DNA of 64,000 bases from Mediterraneibacter hominis (GCF_014287475.1 NZ_JACOPF010000006.1:15311-79310); one strand, 5' to 3'; positions 24,947 through 34,873 are shown, counted from the first letter of the stretch. Notes: generated by a model from the letters alone, not told the origin. Translations and numbers: made by a program.

Positions 24947-25846
24947 ATGAAGCGGTGGAAGAAAAAATCTCCATTAACAATGAAGAAAAAAGAAAGTATA
25001 CTGGGTTTTCTGTTAATTCTTCCAGTTATATTATTGATTGCATTTGTAGTTTTGTACCCCATTATATATAACGTAAAAATCAGTTTCTTTGATGTAGCAT
25101 TAAATCCGAATAAACCAGACATTTTTATAGGATGGGAAAATTATATTGACCTTTTGACAGATAAAGAGTTTTATAAAGTATTAGTTGTAACAATTCTGTT
25201 TGTGGCGGCTACGGTTATTTTATCAACGGCACTTGGTCTTGGAGTTGCACTGCTGTTTAACAGAAAGTTCCGTTTTAGGGGAGCAGCCAGAGCTTTAGTA
25301 ATGCTTTCCTTTGTGACACCAGCTGTATCTTTGGTCTATGTATGGAAGTATATGTTCAATGGACTGTATGGAATTGTGAATTATGCGCTCGTAGATGTTC
25401 TTCATATACTAGAAACAGCACCGGCGTGGTTTGACAATATTGTATTTGCGTTCATATCAGTAGTAATATTTGATACTTGGCGTTTATATCCATATGCATT
25501 TATGACAATACTGGCAGCACTACAGACAATTGATACATCGCTGTATGAAGCAGCAAAGATTGACGGAGCAGGCGCGTGGGCGCGATTCCGCTATGTGACA
25601 CTTCCGGAAATTATGCCAACAATAGCAACAATAGCTACGCTCAGAATGATATGGAATTTTTATAAATTTGACGAGATTTACCTGTTGACACAGCAACTGC
25701 CGGTAATAGGGGTATATCTATATAAAACCTCCTTCGCATCTAATGATTTTGGAATGGCAGCAGCAATTACAGTTATATTGTTTGTAATTGTTATGAGTCT
25801 TGTATTCTTGTTACGAAAGGTGGTGTTTAAGAAAAATGAGACGTAG
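24947..25846 (+). CDS. Carbohydrate ABC transporter permease, MalF-type (YcjO-like)
   Basis: A 299-residue CUT1 permease with six predicted membrane segments. The cytoplasmic EAA loop that contacts the ATPase reads YEAAKIDGAGAWARFRYVTLP, whose core is EAAKIDGAGAW. A basic N-terminus (KRWKKKSP) precedes the first membrane segment. AGAAGGAG precedes the ATG. It forms a heterodimer with the next gene product. No cognate ATPase gene exists in the operon. Confidence 0.93.
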   Translation: MKRWKKKSPLTMKKKESILGFLLILPVILLIAFVVLYPIIYNVKISFFDVALNPNKPDIFIGWENYIDLLTDKEFYKVLVVTILFVAATVILSTALGLGVALLFNRKFRFRGAARALVMLSFVTPAVSLVYVWKYMFNGLYGIVNYALVDVLHILETAPAWFDNIVFAFISVVIFDTWRLYPYAFMTILAALQTIDTSLYEAAKIDGAGAWARFRYVTLPEIMPTIATIATLRMIWNFYKFDEIYLLTQQLPVIGVYLYKTSFASNDFGMAAAITVILFVIVMSLVFLLRKVVFKKNET

Positions 25847-26672
25847 AAAGATAATAAATGTACTCTTAAACCTATTAGTTGTTGCGATACTGATTGTGAC
25901 ACTCTTTCCGTTCTTCATTATGCTGACCACGGCCTTGAAAACAGATGCAGCATCTGTAGCTTATCCGCCTGAATTATGGCCTGGTGAAATAACGTTCCAG
26001 CATTTTCAGGATATTGTAAATCCAATGATATTTCCATTTTTCAGGTATTTGGCAAACAGCTTTCTTATAGCGTTTATTACGGCTGTTGCATCAGTAATTA
26101 TATGTAGCTTGGGAGGATACAGTCTGGCAAAATTAAACTTCTTCGGAAAGAGACAGATACACAATGTGACATTAGTTGTGTACATGTTTTCTGGTATTCT
26201 TCTGATTGTACCATTGTTCCAAATTTTTAATTCAATTGGGTTAATTGATAATCGGTTTGCTGTAATACTCGCCTGTCTGGTGTCCAGTATGCCGGCGGCA
26301 TTGTCTATGCTGGTTTCCTATTTCCAAAAAATACCGGACTCTATCGAAGAAGCAGCACGAATCGACGGATTGAATCGAGTACAGGTGATTTTTAAAGTGG
26401 TAATGCCGCTGTCAGTCCCAGGAATCATGTCCGTATTTTCCTATGTGTTTATGCAGGCATGGAACAATTTCCTTTTTGCTAATACATTCCTTTCTTCTAT
26501 GGAAAAACAAACGCTGATTATTGGTATGAGGAATTTGTTTACATCACAAGATTATGTCTGGGGAAGAATGATGGTAGCGTCACTTCTGACTGCAATTCCA
26601 GTAATTATTGTGTTTTCCTTAGTGGAACGGTTTATTTCAGGAGGAAGACTGGATGGAGGAGTGAAAGGATAA
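25836..26672 (+). CDS. Carbohydrate ABC transporter permease, MalG-type (YcjP-like)
   Basis: A 278-residue CUT1 permease with six membrane segments and the EAA-loop motif EEAARIDGLNRVQ. The start is the ATG at 25836, 11 bases inside the upstream gene, with AAGGTGG before it. An earlier in-frame start at 25800 would add a non-conserved peptide and deepen the overlap, so it is rejected. The sulfatase gene starts on the next base after its stop. Confidence 0.92.
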   Translation: MRRRKIINVLLNLLVVAILIVTLFPFFIMLTTALKTDAASVAYPPELWPGEITFQHFQDIVNPMIFPFFRYLANSFLIAFITAVASVIICSLGGYSLAKLNFFGKRQIHNVTLVVYMFSGILLIVPLFQIFNSIGLIDNRFAVILACLVSSMPAALSMLVSYFQKIPDSIEEAARIDGLNRVQVIFKVVMPLSVPGIMSVFSYVFMQAWNNFLFANTFLSSMEKQTLIIGMRNLFTSQDYVWGRMMVASLLTAIPVIIVFSLVERFISGGRLDGGVKG

Positions 26673-28169
26673 ATGAGAGTATTATTTATTGATATTGATA
26701 CGTTGCGTCCGGACCATTTGGGATGCTATGGGTATGGCAGGAATACATCGCCTAATATTGATTCCATTGCAGATGAAGGAGTCTGTTTCGATAATTATTA
26801 CTGTTCGGACGCCCCATGTCTGCCTTCACGCGCTGCCTTGATTACAGGGCAGTGCGGAATAAGGACGGGAGTTGTAGGACATGGTGGAACGGCAGCAGAT
26901 ATGCGTCCCTGGGGACCAGAAAGAGAATTTCGGGATGTAAGAAGTATGGGAAGTCTGTTTACGCAGATGCGCAGAGCAGGGTTGTATACGATTTCTTTTA
27001 GTTCCTTCCCAGAACGACATACAGCATGGTGGTTCAATGCAGGATTAAATGAATGTCATAACTGCGGCGGTGTGGGGCACGAATCGGCAGAGGCGGTTAC
27101 TCCGTCAGTCCTGGAATGGCTTAAAAGCAATGGAAAGAAAAAAGATTGGTTTTTGCATGTACACTATTGGGATCCGCACGGACCTTACAGAACACCGGAG
27201 GAATTCGGCAATCCATTTGAAAATACTCCTTTACCAGACAACTGGATAGATAAAGAACGGTTTCAGGAGCATCTACAGCATGTGGGGCCTCATGGGGCAA
27301 ATGAAATTTACATGTGGAATGATAAGGCGGATCCTAATTATCCCAGATATCCAGGAAAATTAGAGAATCTCAAAGACGTAAAATACTTTATCGATCAGTA
27401 TGACTGCGGTATCAGTTATGCTGACCAACATGTAGGAAAAATTCTTTTTTTATTGAAAGAGATGCAATTATATGATGAAGAGCTTGCGGTAATTGTCACA
27501 TCCGATCATGGAGAGAATCTAGGAGAACTTGGAATTTATGGAGAGCATGCTACAGCGGATATGGCAACAGGACGCATTCCGATGATTATAAAGTGGCCGG
27601 GCGGCTTAAAAGGTATACATGACTTTGAACTGCACAGTAATATAGATTTGCTGCCTACTTTAAGAGAACTACTAGATATAGAAAATAAGCCGGCTATGTT
27701 TAAGCATATGGAAATACCAGAAGGACATTATGACGGAAGTAGTTATGCCAAGACAATTCGAACAGGAGAAAAGGCAGGGAAAAAGGGAGTTATCATAAGT
27801 CAATGCGCACATGTATGCCAGAGAAGCGTCAGATTTGATGAATATCTCTATATCAGGACGTACCATGGAGGGTATCATCTGTTTGAAAGAGAAATGCTTT
27901 TTGATGTACGCAAGAGTACACATGAATTGGAAAATATAGCAGAAAAATACCCAGAGCTTTGCGAAAAGGCTGCAAAGATACTTCTGGACTGGCAAGACGA
28001 TATGATGAAAAAATCCCAGTATCAGATCGATCCTTTATGGACCGTAATGAAAGAAAACGGACCTTATCATATACACGGGCAATTGGAGGCATATATAGAA
28101 AGGCTGGAAAATACACCGAGAAAGTCAAAGATAGGAAAACTTAGAAAACAGTATAGAACAGAACTGTAA
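26673..28169 (+). CDS. Type I sulfatase, Cys-type, leaderless (first of two)
   Basis: A 498-residue arylsulfatase-superfamily hydrolase. Residues 5-20 hold the metal-binding IDIDTLRPDHLG motif. The formylglycine signature is CLPSRAALITG, with C49 as the residue converted to formylglycine. SDHGENLGELG in the second half supplies further metal/sulfate residues. There is no signal peptide, so the enzyme should act in the cytosol on an imported sulfated compound. Anaerobes mature this cysteine with a radical-SAM anSME enzyme, and none is encoded in the window. GGAGGAG lies in the end of the permease gene, so expression is coupled to transport. It is a diverged relative, not a copy, of the next sulfatase. 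Confidence 0.9.
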   Translation: MRVLFIDIDTLRPDHLGCYGYGRNTSPNIDSIADEGVCFDNYYCSDAPCLPSRAALITGQCGIRTGVVGHGGTAADMRPWGPEREFRDVRSMGSLFTQMRRAGLYTISFSSFPERHTAWWFNAGLNECHNCGGVGHESAEAVTPSVLEWLKSNGKKKDWFLHVHYWDPHGPYRTPEEFGNPFENTPLPDNWIDKERFQEHLQHVGPHGANEIYMWNDKADPNYPRYPGKLENLKDVKYFIDQYDCGISYADQHVGKILFLLKEMQLYDEELAVIVTSDHGENLGELGIYGEHATADMATGRIPMIIKWPGGLKGIHDFELHSNIDLLPTLRELLDIENKPAMFKHMEIPEGHYDGSSYAKTIRTGEKAGKKGVIISQCAHVCQRSVRFDEYLYIRTYHGGYHLFEREMLFDVRKSTHELENIAEKYPELCEKAAKILLDWQDDMMKKSQYQIDPLWTVMKENGPYHIHGQLEAYIERLENTPRKSKIGKLRKQYRTEL

Positions 28170-28222
28170 AAATGGCTTTATTTTTTAGTTTTACGGAAAA
28201 GGTGGCGTGAAAGGGTAAGAAG

Positions 28223-29560
28223 ATGGAAAAAAAGAAAAATGTAATTTGGATTGTGGTAGATCAACTGAGGGCACAGGCATTGGGAATCAGCGGGGATGTC
28301 AATGTTCACACACCTCATATTGATTTCCTTGCAAGAAACGGGGCAGAATTTACAAATGCAGTTTCAGGAGTGCCATTGTGCTGTCCTTTCCGCGGTTCTA
28401 TGCTGACTAGTGAATATCCGCATAAATGTGCTCCAGGACACGATATGAGGATGCCTCATAGGGAGACGATCGCCGATATCTTTAACGAGAATGGATATGA
28501 TACATGCTATATCGGAAAATGGCATCTGGACGGAGGCCCGATGGACGGAGAACGTGCGGGAACTCATTTCGTACCGCGTGAAAGGCGCGGTGGATTTCAA
28601 ACCTGGCTTGGATATGAGAATAACAATGCCCAGATGGACTGCTGGCTGCATGGACATATACAGAAAAGAGAAACCGATATGTTCCGCGTGAAAGGGCATG
28701 AAACGGATGCTTTGACAGGAATTCTTTTAAAATATCTTAAGGAAAAGAAGAATAAACCAGAGCCTTTTTTTGCAGTATTGTCTATACAGCCTCCGCACAA
28801 TCCCTATGTTGCCTCCCCTAAATTTGGCAGGCGTAATCCTGGAGAAATACAATTCAGAAAAAATGTTCCAGAGGTAGAGTATATACGTAAGCAGGCGTCA
28901 GAAGAACTGGCGGGATATTACGCGATGATTGAACAGATAGATGACAATGTAGGGGAAATCCTGGAAGAATTGACAGATTTGGAGATGATCGAAGATACGC
29001 ATGTAATGTTCTTCAGTGATCATGGCGATATGCATGGTTCGCACGGTCAGTTTAGAAAAACGACAATTTATGAAGAGGCAATAAAAATTCCGTTCATTAT
29101 CGGAGGAGAAAAGCTGGGAGGACATGAAGTGGCCAGAAAGAGCGGAAAGGTAGAGGAGGTATTCATCAACCATGTAGATATTGCTCCGACTACATTGGGA
29201 CTTTGCGGAATTAGCAAGCCAGACTGGATGAAAGGATATGACTATTCTTCCTTCCGGCTTTTAGATAAAGAAAGAGCAAAAGGGTATCCGGACAGCGTTT
29301 ATCTTCAGTCTGTGGTTCCTACCGGGCACCATGACAGTGTTAATAAAGCATGGCGAGGAATCCTGACAAAGGAAGGCTACAAGTACGGCTGCTTTGAAGG
29401 GACTGACTGGGTACTCTTTGATTTGAACAGAGATCCTTACGAACAGGTGAATCTTGCACATAATGATAAATATAAAGGAATGCGGCAGAAAATGAAAACA
29501 AAGTTAGAAAAGTGGATCGCAGAAACCGGTGATGTGTTTCAGCTTCCAGCGGAAAAATAA
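28223..29560 (+). CDS. Type I sulfatase, Cys-type, leaderless (second of two)
   Basis: A 445-residue sulfatase. The formylglycine signature reads CCPFRGSMLTS, with C53 in the modified position (CxPxR satisfied). FFSDHGDMHGSHG carries the downstream metal and sulfate ligands, and IGKWHL matches the conserved lysine/histidine motif of the family. It also lacks a signal peptide. It lies 53 bases after the first sulfatase and 24 before the YcjQ-like gene. Two different sulfatases imply either two sulfate positions on one sugar or two related substrates. Confidence 0.9.
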   Translation: MEKKKNVIWIVVDQLRAQALGISGDVNVHTPHIDFLARNGAEFTNAVSGVPLCCPFRGSMLTSEYPHKCAPGHDMRMPHRETIADIFNENGYDTCYIGKWHLDGGPMDGERAGTHFVPRERRGGFQTWLGYENNNAQMDCWLHGHIQKRETDMFRVKGHETDALTGILLKYLKEKKNKPEPFFAVLSIQPPHNPYVASPKFGRRNPGEIQFRKNVPEVEYIRKQASEELAGYYAMIEQIDDNVGEILEELTDLEMIEDTHVMFFSDHGDMHGSHGQFRKTTIYEEAIKIPFIIGGEKLGGHEVARKSGKVEEVFINHVDIAPTTLGLCGISKPDWMKGYDYSSFRLLDKERAKGYPDSVYLQSVVPTGHHDSVNKAWRGILTKEGYKYGCFEGTDWVLFDLNRDPYEQVNLAHNDKYKGMRQKMKTKLEKWIAETGDVFQLPAEK

Positions 29561-29584
29561 TATATAAACGAAGGGAGAACAGGA

Positions 29585-30649
29585 ATGAAAAAATTAGTGG
29601 CGACGGCACCCAGAACGGCTGAACTGAAGGAATATTCAGACAGAGATATAAAAGAAAATGAAGTAAAGGTGAAGGTAGAATTTGCAGCGCCGAAACATGG
29701 GACAGAGCTGGCGGATTTCCGTGGAACTACCCCGTTTATTGACGGCAGATTTGATGAGGAATGGCGGATATTTAGAGAAAGAGAGCAAGGAGAGCCGAGA
29801 GGAATTGAATTTGGAGATCTTCCTCTTGGAAATATGTTCGTAGGTACAATTATTGAGAAGGGAAGCCAGGTGACAGATTACGAAATCGGCGACAGGGTAT
29901 GTTCTTACGGTTCTATAAAGGAAACACAGATTGTAAACGCGGTTGACAATTATAAATTGCGCAAAATGAGCAAAGATGCTTCTGCAAAAAATGCGGTCTG
30001 CTATGATCCGGCACAATTTGCACTCAGCGGAATCCGAGACGCAGATGTACGTCCTGGCGATCGTGTCGCTGTGATTGGATTGGGAGCGATTGGACTGATC
30101 GCGCTGCAGTTTGCCGCGAAGATAGGGGCGGAAACGGTGATCGGGATCGATCCGATTGAAAAGAGAAGAAAGATTGCCTTGAAAACAGGAGCAGACTATG
30201 TGCTGGATTCTGCGGTATGTGATACCGGACTAGAGATAAAACGGCTGACAGGAAAGGAAGGAGCCGATGTAATTATCGAAACGAGTGGGAATGTACATGC
30301 ACTGCAGGCAGCACTAAAAGGGCTTGCTTATAATGGGACGATCGCTTATGTAGCGTTTGCAAAGCCTTTCCCGGCAGGGTTATGGCTTGGACAGGAGGCA
30401 CATTATAATTATGGCAAAATCATCTTTTCACGTGCATGTAGCGAACCAAATCCGGAATACCCACGGTGGAACAGAAAACGGATTGAAGATGTATGCTGGA
30501 AATTGCTGATGAATGGCCACTTAAATTGTGAAGAGATCATCGATCCTGTGGTGCCATTCAAGGACTGCGCAGAAGGATTCTGTGAATATGTAGACAGGCA
30601 TCCTGAGAAAAGTATTAAAATGGGTGTAGATTTTTCCGAGAGGGAATAA
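29585..30649 (+). CDS. ycjQ: YcjQ-like medium-chain dehydrogenase (guloside dehydrogenase family)
   Basis: A 354-residue medium-chain dehydrogenase. The Rossmann motif is GLGAIG around residue 165. The position that normally holds the catalytic zinc cysteine reads AAPKHGTELADF, with a lysine (K37) before the conserved His-Gly-Thr-Glu, and the structural four-cysteine lobe is absent. This arrangement, the FSRACSEPNPEYPRW stretch and the length match E. coli YcjQ as I recall it. YcjQ reversibly reduces a 3-keto-guloside to a guloside with NAD(H). It is followed by the YcjR- and YcjS-like genes in the same order as in E. coli. Confidence 0.85.
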   Translation: MKKLVATAPRTAELKEYSDRDIKENEVKVKVEFAAPKHGTELADFRGTTPFIDGRFDEEWRIFREREQGEPRGIEFGDLPLGNMFVGTIIEKGSQVTDYEIGDRVCSYGSIKETQIVNAVDNYKLRKMSKDASAKNAVCYDPAQFALSGIRDADVRPGDRVAVIGLGAIGLIALQFAAKIGAETVIGIDPIEKRRKIALKTGADYVLDSAVCDTGLEIKRLTGKEGADVIIETSGNVHALQAALKGLAYNGTIAYVAFAKPFPAGLWLGQEAHYNYGKIIFSRACSEPNPEYPRWNRKRIEDVCWKLLMNGHLNCEEIIDPVVPFKDCAEGFCEYVDRHPEKSIKMGVDFSERE

Positions 30650-30668
30650 AGAAAAAGGAGGAACAAAG

Positions 30669-31460
30669 ATGCTGTTGGGAACACAGGATAAGGATTTTTT
30701 TCCAACTGAAATAAAAGAAAAATTCAAATTTGTAAAGGAAATGGGGTTTGACTGTTTTGAAATAGATGGAAAGCTGCTTACAGAAAATGTAGAGGAAGTA
30801 AAAAGAGCGATTGAAAATACAGGCCTTTCAGTGAGTTCTGCCTGCAACGGATGCAGAGGATGGATAGGAGATTTCATTGAAGAACGCAGAAAAAATGGTG
30901 TAGAAGATATAAAAGGAATCCTGCAAGCTTTATCGAAAGTAGGAGGAACGGGATTTGTAGTACCCGCGGCGTGGGGAATGTTTTCCTACAGATTACCTCC
31001 AATGGTGTCTCCCAGAAGCAGGGAAGGAGACAGAGAGGCTTTGCTTACTTCTTTGGCGGAGCTGGACAAGGCAGCACAGGAAACGGGGACGTATATTTAT
31101 CTGGAACCATTAAACCGCTATGAAGATCATATGCTCAATACCCAGCAGGATGCGGTGGATATTATAGTAAAAGGAATGTTTAAGAGAGTGAAGACGACAT
31201 TCGACTTTTACCATATGTCCATTGAAGAGGACGACATAACCAATTCCATCAGAAAATATAGAAACTATATCGGGCATGTGCATATAGCAGAGAACCACAG
31301 GTATCAGCCGGGAAGCGGCTCGATAGACTGGGAGCGACATATAAATACTTTAAAAGAAATTGGATATGAAGGTCCGATAATTAATGAAGGAAGAGTCAGA
31401 GGAGACAATCCGCTGGAAGCTTATCAAAAATCTGTAGAATTTATGCGGCGATATATTTAG
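30669..31460 (+). CDS. ycjR: YcjR-like 3-keto-glucoside C4-epimerase (TIM barrel)
   Basis: A 263-residue TIM-barrel isomerase of the AP endonuclease 2-like group. Metal ligands are visible as Glu in IYLEPLNRYEDH, Asp/His in FDFYHM, His in HVHIAENHRYQPGSG and Glu in IINEGR. The segments WIGDFIEERR and VVPAAWGMF agree with E. coli YcjR as I recall it. YcjR interconverts 3-keto-glucosides and 3-keto-gulosides by C4 epimerisation. AAGGAGG precedes the ATG. Placed between the YcjQ- and YcjS-like dehydrogenases, it would run the central step of guloside/glucoside exchange. Confidence 0.85.
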   Translation: MLLGTQDKDFFPTEIKEKFKFVKEMGFDCFEIDGKLLTENVEEVKRAIENTGLSVSSACNGCRGWIGDFIEERRKNGVEDIKGILQALSKVGGTGFVVPAAWGMFSYRLPPMVSPRSREGDREALLTSLAELDKAAQETGTYIYLEPLNRYEDHMLNTQQDAVDIIVKGMFKRVKTTFDFYHMSIEEDDITNSIRKYRNYIGHVHIAENHRYQPGSGSIDWERHINTLKEIGYEGPIINEGRVRGDNPLEAYQKSVEFMRRYI

Positions 31461-31473
31461 AGGAGACAGATAG

Positions 31474-32547
31474 ATGAAACATTTAAGAATGGCGCTTATT
31501 GGAGCGGGGCAGATAGCACAGGCGACACATATTCCCAATTATATATCAATGCCGGAGGTAGAACTGGCAGGAATCTGTGATGTACGAATAGAAACTGCGC
31601 GTAAAGCAGCGGATGCATTTCATATTCCGCAGTATTTTGATTCTAGTACAAAAATGTTAAGAGAGTTAAAGCCAGATGCGGTAACAGTCTGTGTTCCTAA
31701 TAAATTCCACTATCAGACGGTGATGGAAGCATTAAACAGAGGATGCCATGTACTTTGCGAAAAGCCGCCGGCCATTACAGCGGAAGAGGCAGAACAAATG
31801 GAGAAAAAGGCGCATGAAAAAGGATGTCTGCTATCGTATGGATTCCATCTGCGAAGTAGTGAAGAGGTGCAATTCCTGCACCGGGCTATAGAACAGGGCA
31901 CATTAGGAGAACTCTACCATGTGGAAGTGAAATGGAGAAGGAGACGAGGAATTCCAGGATGGGGGAATTTTATAGACAAAGAAATACAAGGAGGGGGACC
32001 GCTGATAGATATAGGGGCGCATGTATTAGACAGCGCATTATATTTGTTGGATTATCCTCGTATAGACTATGTATGCGCTGCCTCCAGCAACCGAATAGGG
32101 AAAACATATCATGAAGGACTGATGGGAAAATGGAATCCTGAAAAATTTACAGTAGAGGACGGGCTGTTTGGATTTGTAAAATTTAAAAATGGATGCAGTC
32201 TGGAAATTCAAACCTCTTTTGCTCTGAACCAGAAAGAGAAAGATATCAGAAATATTTTGCTGTATGGAGACAGGAGCGGCGCACAGTTGTTCCCGCTGGA
32301 GATATATGGAGAAGAAGCGGGCCGACTTTATGACAAAACTTTTCCTTTTACCGGGCAAAAGGATTTGCATCTGGAATTGGACAGGAATTTTGTCCAGGCA
32401 TGTTTAGGCAGGGAAACACTGCTTGTAAAACCGTGGCAGGGTACGTATATCCAGAGCCTTATAGGGATTTTATACGAATCGGCGGAAACGGGCCGGCCCG
32501 TAGTCTGTGATAAAAAGAATGGAGTGTACAGCTATGGAACATTATAA
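31474..32547 (+). CDS. ycjS: YcjS-like Gfo/Idh/MocA glucoside 3-dehydrogenase
   Basis: A 357-residue NAD-dependent dehydrogenase with the N-terminal motif GAGQIAQ, the HVLCEKPPA motif and the C-terminal-domain motif PLIDIGAHVLDSAL. E. coli YcjS oxidises the C3 hydroxyl of glucosides to 3-keto-glucosides, and this gene has the same position after ycjR. AGAGGAG precedes the ATG. The GH65 gene starts inside its last codons (14-base overlap), indicating translational coupling. Confidence 0.85.
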   Translation: MKHLRMALIGAGQIAQATHIPNYISMPEVELAGICDVRIETARKAADAFHIPQYFDSSTKMLRELKPDAVTVCVPNKFHYQTVMEALNRGCHVLCEKPPAITAEEAEQMEKKAHEKGCLLSYGFHLRSSEEVQFLHRAIEQGTLGELYHVEVKWRRRRGIPGWGNFIDKEIQGGGPLIDIGAHVLDSALYLLDYPRIDYVCAASSNRIGKTYHEGLMGKWNPEKFTVEDGLFGFVKFKNGCSLEIQTSFALNQKEKDIRNILLYGDRSGAQLFPLEIYGEEAGRLYDKTFPFTGQKDLHLELDRNFVQACLGRETLLVKPWQGTYIQSLIGILYESAETGRPVVCDKKNGVYSYGTL

Positions 32548-34873
32548 GATAGAGAAAGAGAAAAACAGACTGTGGCTGACGGAAAATTCTTATGCTCCGC
32601 TGTATGAATTAAAGACAGAATCTATTTTTGCACAGTGCAACGGATATATGGGAGTTCGTGCAGTCCATCCGTTTCTGTCAGTTGAAGAAAGCAGAGGGAT
32701 GTTTTTATGCGGAGTTTTCGACAAGGCTTATGAGAATGAAGTGACAGAACTGGTGAATTGTCCGGATATTACATGGTTTGGAATAGAGATTGACGCAGAA
32801 AAAATCCATACAGACAGTACAAAATTACATTCCTGTACAAGAAAAATAGATATATTAAGCGGAGAACTCAGGCTTTTTTATGTATTTGAACTCTCCACAG
32901 GAACTTTAGTAGAAATAGAAGTAAAAAGATTTGCGTCACTGGATAATAAACATTTGTTTATGCAGTCTTACCGGGTGCATATATGTAATGGAATAGGAAA
33001 GAACATAAAAATTACAACAGGCATTAACGGACAGATTACAAACAGCGGGGTTTCTCATTTCCATTCCGTGACAGAAAGAGTTTATGACAGAGAAGTGATG
33101 GAAAGCAGAGGAGAACTAGAGGAAAACATAGTAACGGTATTAACAGCATGTACAATAAAAACAGGTACTGTGGCAAAAAAGGATTTTACGTTAAAGCGTA
33201 GAAGCATATATGGCATATACAGCTTTACAGAAGAAAATGATATAGAGATAGAAAAGGCCGCTTATATATACCAGGGAGGGGAAACGGAGGACTGTCGGGC
33301 GCGCCGTTATATGGATTGCTTTAAAAACACAGGCTACCAGAAGCAATTCTGTATGCATAGGAAACAGATGCAGAATTTCTGGAGAAAAGCGGGTATTGGT
33401 ATTGAGGGGAACGGCCTGGAACAGCAGGCCGCAATTTCTTTCAGCCAGTATCATATGCTTGGAATGACGCCTCCTGACAGAGCAGAATGCAGCATTGCTG
33501 CAAAAGGACTGACGGGAGAGGGGTATAAAGGGCATGTATTCTGGGACACAGAAATTTTCATATTGCCGTTTCTGATCTATACATATCCCGAGAAAGCAAG
33601 GCAGCTTTTAATGTTCCGATACCTTGGCCTGGAAAAGGCGCGGCAGAAGGCGAAGGAATATGGCTACCAAGGGGCAATGTTTCCATGGGAGGCGGCAAAG
33701 ACAGGAGAAGAAGAAACACCGAAATATGCAGCCTTGAATATACATACAGGCAAAGCAAACCGTGTCTGGTCCGGAATAAAAGAATACCATGTGACGGCAG
33801 ATGTTATCTATGCAGTGGAACAGTATTTTACGGTAACCGGCGATAGGGAATTTATGGAACAGTGCGGATATGAAATGATATTTGAAGCGGCGAAATTCTG
33901 GGTTTCCTGCGCAAAATGGGATGAGACAGAGCATAGATACTGCATATATGATGTGATCGGACCGGATGAATATACAGAACATATAAATAACAATGCATAT
34001 ACAAACTATATGGCAGAGTTTTGCGTAAAGACGGCCTGTAGATATGCGAGGCAGTTAAAAGAGGGTGGACACAAAGAATGCAGCAGACTCGAACAGCGCA
34101 CAGGCTTTCTGGAATATCTGGAAAAATTTGAGGAATTCTTAAGTAAAATATATCTTCCAAAGCCTGGGAGAAACGGCATCATTCCACAGGATGATACATT
34201 TTTGTCAAAGCCTTGTCTTCAAGAGATAGAAAAATATAAATCTTCTCAGGTAAAACAAGCTGTCCTGCTGGACTACTCACGTGACGAGATCGTAAATATG
34301 CAAGTGTTGAAGCAGGCTGATGTGATAATGCTGTTTGATCTTTTTCCGCGGCTTTTTCCGGATGATATTGTCAGAAAAAATATTTTGTTTTATGAAAAAA
34401 GAACTCTTCATGACTCATCCTTGAGTTATTGCGTCCATGCACAGGCAAGTGCATATACAGGAGATAAAAAGGCAGCAGACAGGTTTTTTAAAAAGGCGTT
34501 GTTTATAGATCTGAATGATAATCCATATGACAGTGCAGATGGGATTCATTCCGCATCTATGGGAGGAATTTGGAACTGTCTGATTTTTGGATTTGCAGGC
34601 GTCCGTTTTACAGGAACGGAAGTATGGATTCGTCCATGTCTTCCAGAAAATTGGAAAGAAATTTCCTTTTTTCTGACTCTTTGCAAAATAGAAATACAAT
34701 TTGCTGTTTCAGAAAAAAGGATTGTTATGGAAGCCACGAAAGAACTGAAAGAACCATTATATGTATGTGTGGAGGATAAGAGATACACATTTGTAAGAAG
34801 TTTGGAATTGTATAGAGATACAGGGGAAACAAAAGAATGGAAGAAAAAATCAGAGGATGTATCTTTGACTTAG
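32534..34873 (+). CDS. ycjT: GH65 disaccharide phosphorylase (YcjT/kojibiose phosphorylase-like)
   Basis: A 779-residue inverting phosphorylase with the three-part GH65 layout: N-terminal beta-sandwich (~1-260), linker, (alpha/alpha)6 barrel (~320-700) and a small C-terminal sheet. The general acid is E479 in IGPDEYTEHINNNAYTNY. GH65 enzymes cleave alpha-disaccharides with phosphate to beta-glucose 1-phosphate, and the adjacent beta-phosphoglucomutase gene supports this. E. coli YcjT acts on kojibiose. The ATG at 32534 is preferred because GGAG precedes it; earlier in-frame ATGs lack a site. Linkage specificity cannot be read from sequence alone. Confidence 0.88.
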   Translation: MEHYKIEKEKNRLWLTENSYAPLYELKTESIFAQCNGYMGVRAVHPFLSVEESRGMFLCGVFDKAYENEVTELVNCPDITWFGIEIDAEKIHTDSTKLHSCTRKIDILSGELRLFYVFELSTGTLVEIEVKRFASLDNKHLFMQSYRVHICNGIGKNIKITTGINGQITNSGVSHFHSVTERVYDREVMESRGELEENIVTVLTACTIKTGTVAKKDFTLKRRSIYGIYSFTEENDIEIEKAAYIYQGGETEDCRARRYMDCFKNTGYQKQFCMHRKQMQNFWRKAGIGIEGNGLEQQAAISFSQYHMLGMTPPDRAECSIAAKGLTGEGYKGHVFWDTEIFILPFLIYTYPEKARQLLMFRYLGLEKARQKAKEYGYQGAMFPWEAAKTGEEETPKYAALNIHTGKANRVWSGIKEYHVTADVIYAVEQYFTVTGDREFMEQCGYEMIFEAAKFWVSCAKWDETEHRYCIYDVIGPDEYTEHINNNAYTNYMAEFCVKTACRYARQLKEGGHKECSRLEQRTGFLEYLEKFEEFLSKIYLPKPGRNGIIPQDDTFLSKPCLQEIEKYKSSQVKQAVLLDYSRDEIVNMQVLKQADVIMLFDLFPRLFPDDIVRKNILFYEKRTLHDSSLSYCVHAQASAYTGDKKAADRFFKKALFIDLNDNPYDSADGIHSASMGGIWNCLIFGFAGVRFTGTEVWIRPCLPENWKEISFFLTLCKIEIQFAVSEKRIVMEATKELKEPLYVCVEDKRYTFVRSLELYRDTGETKEWKKKSEDVSLT

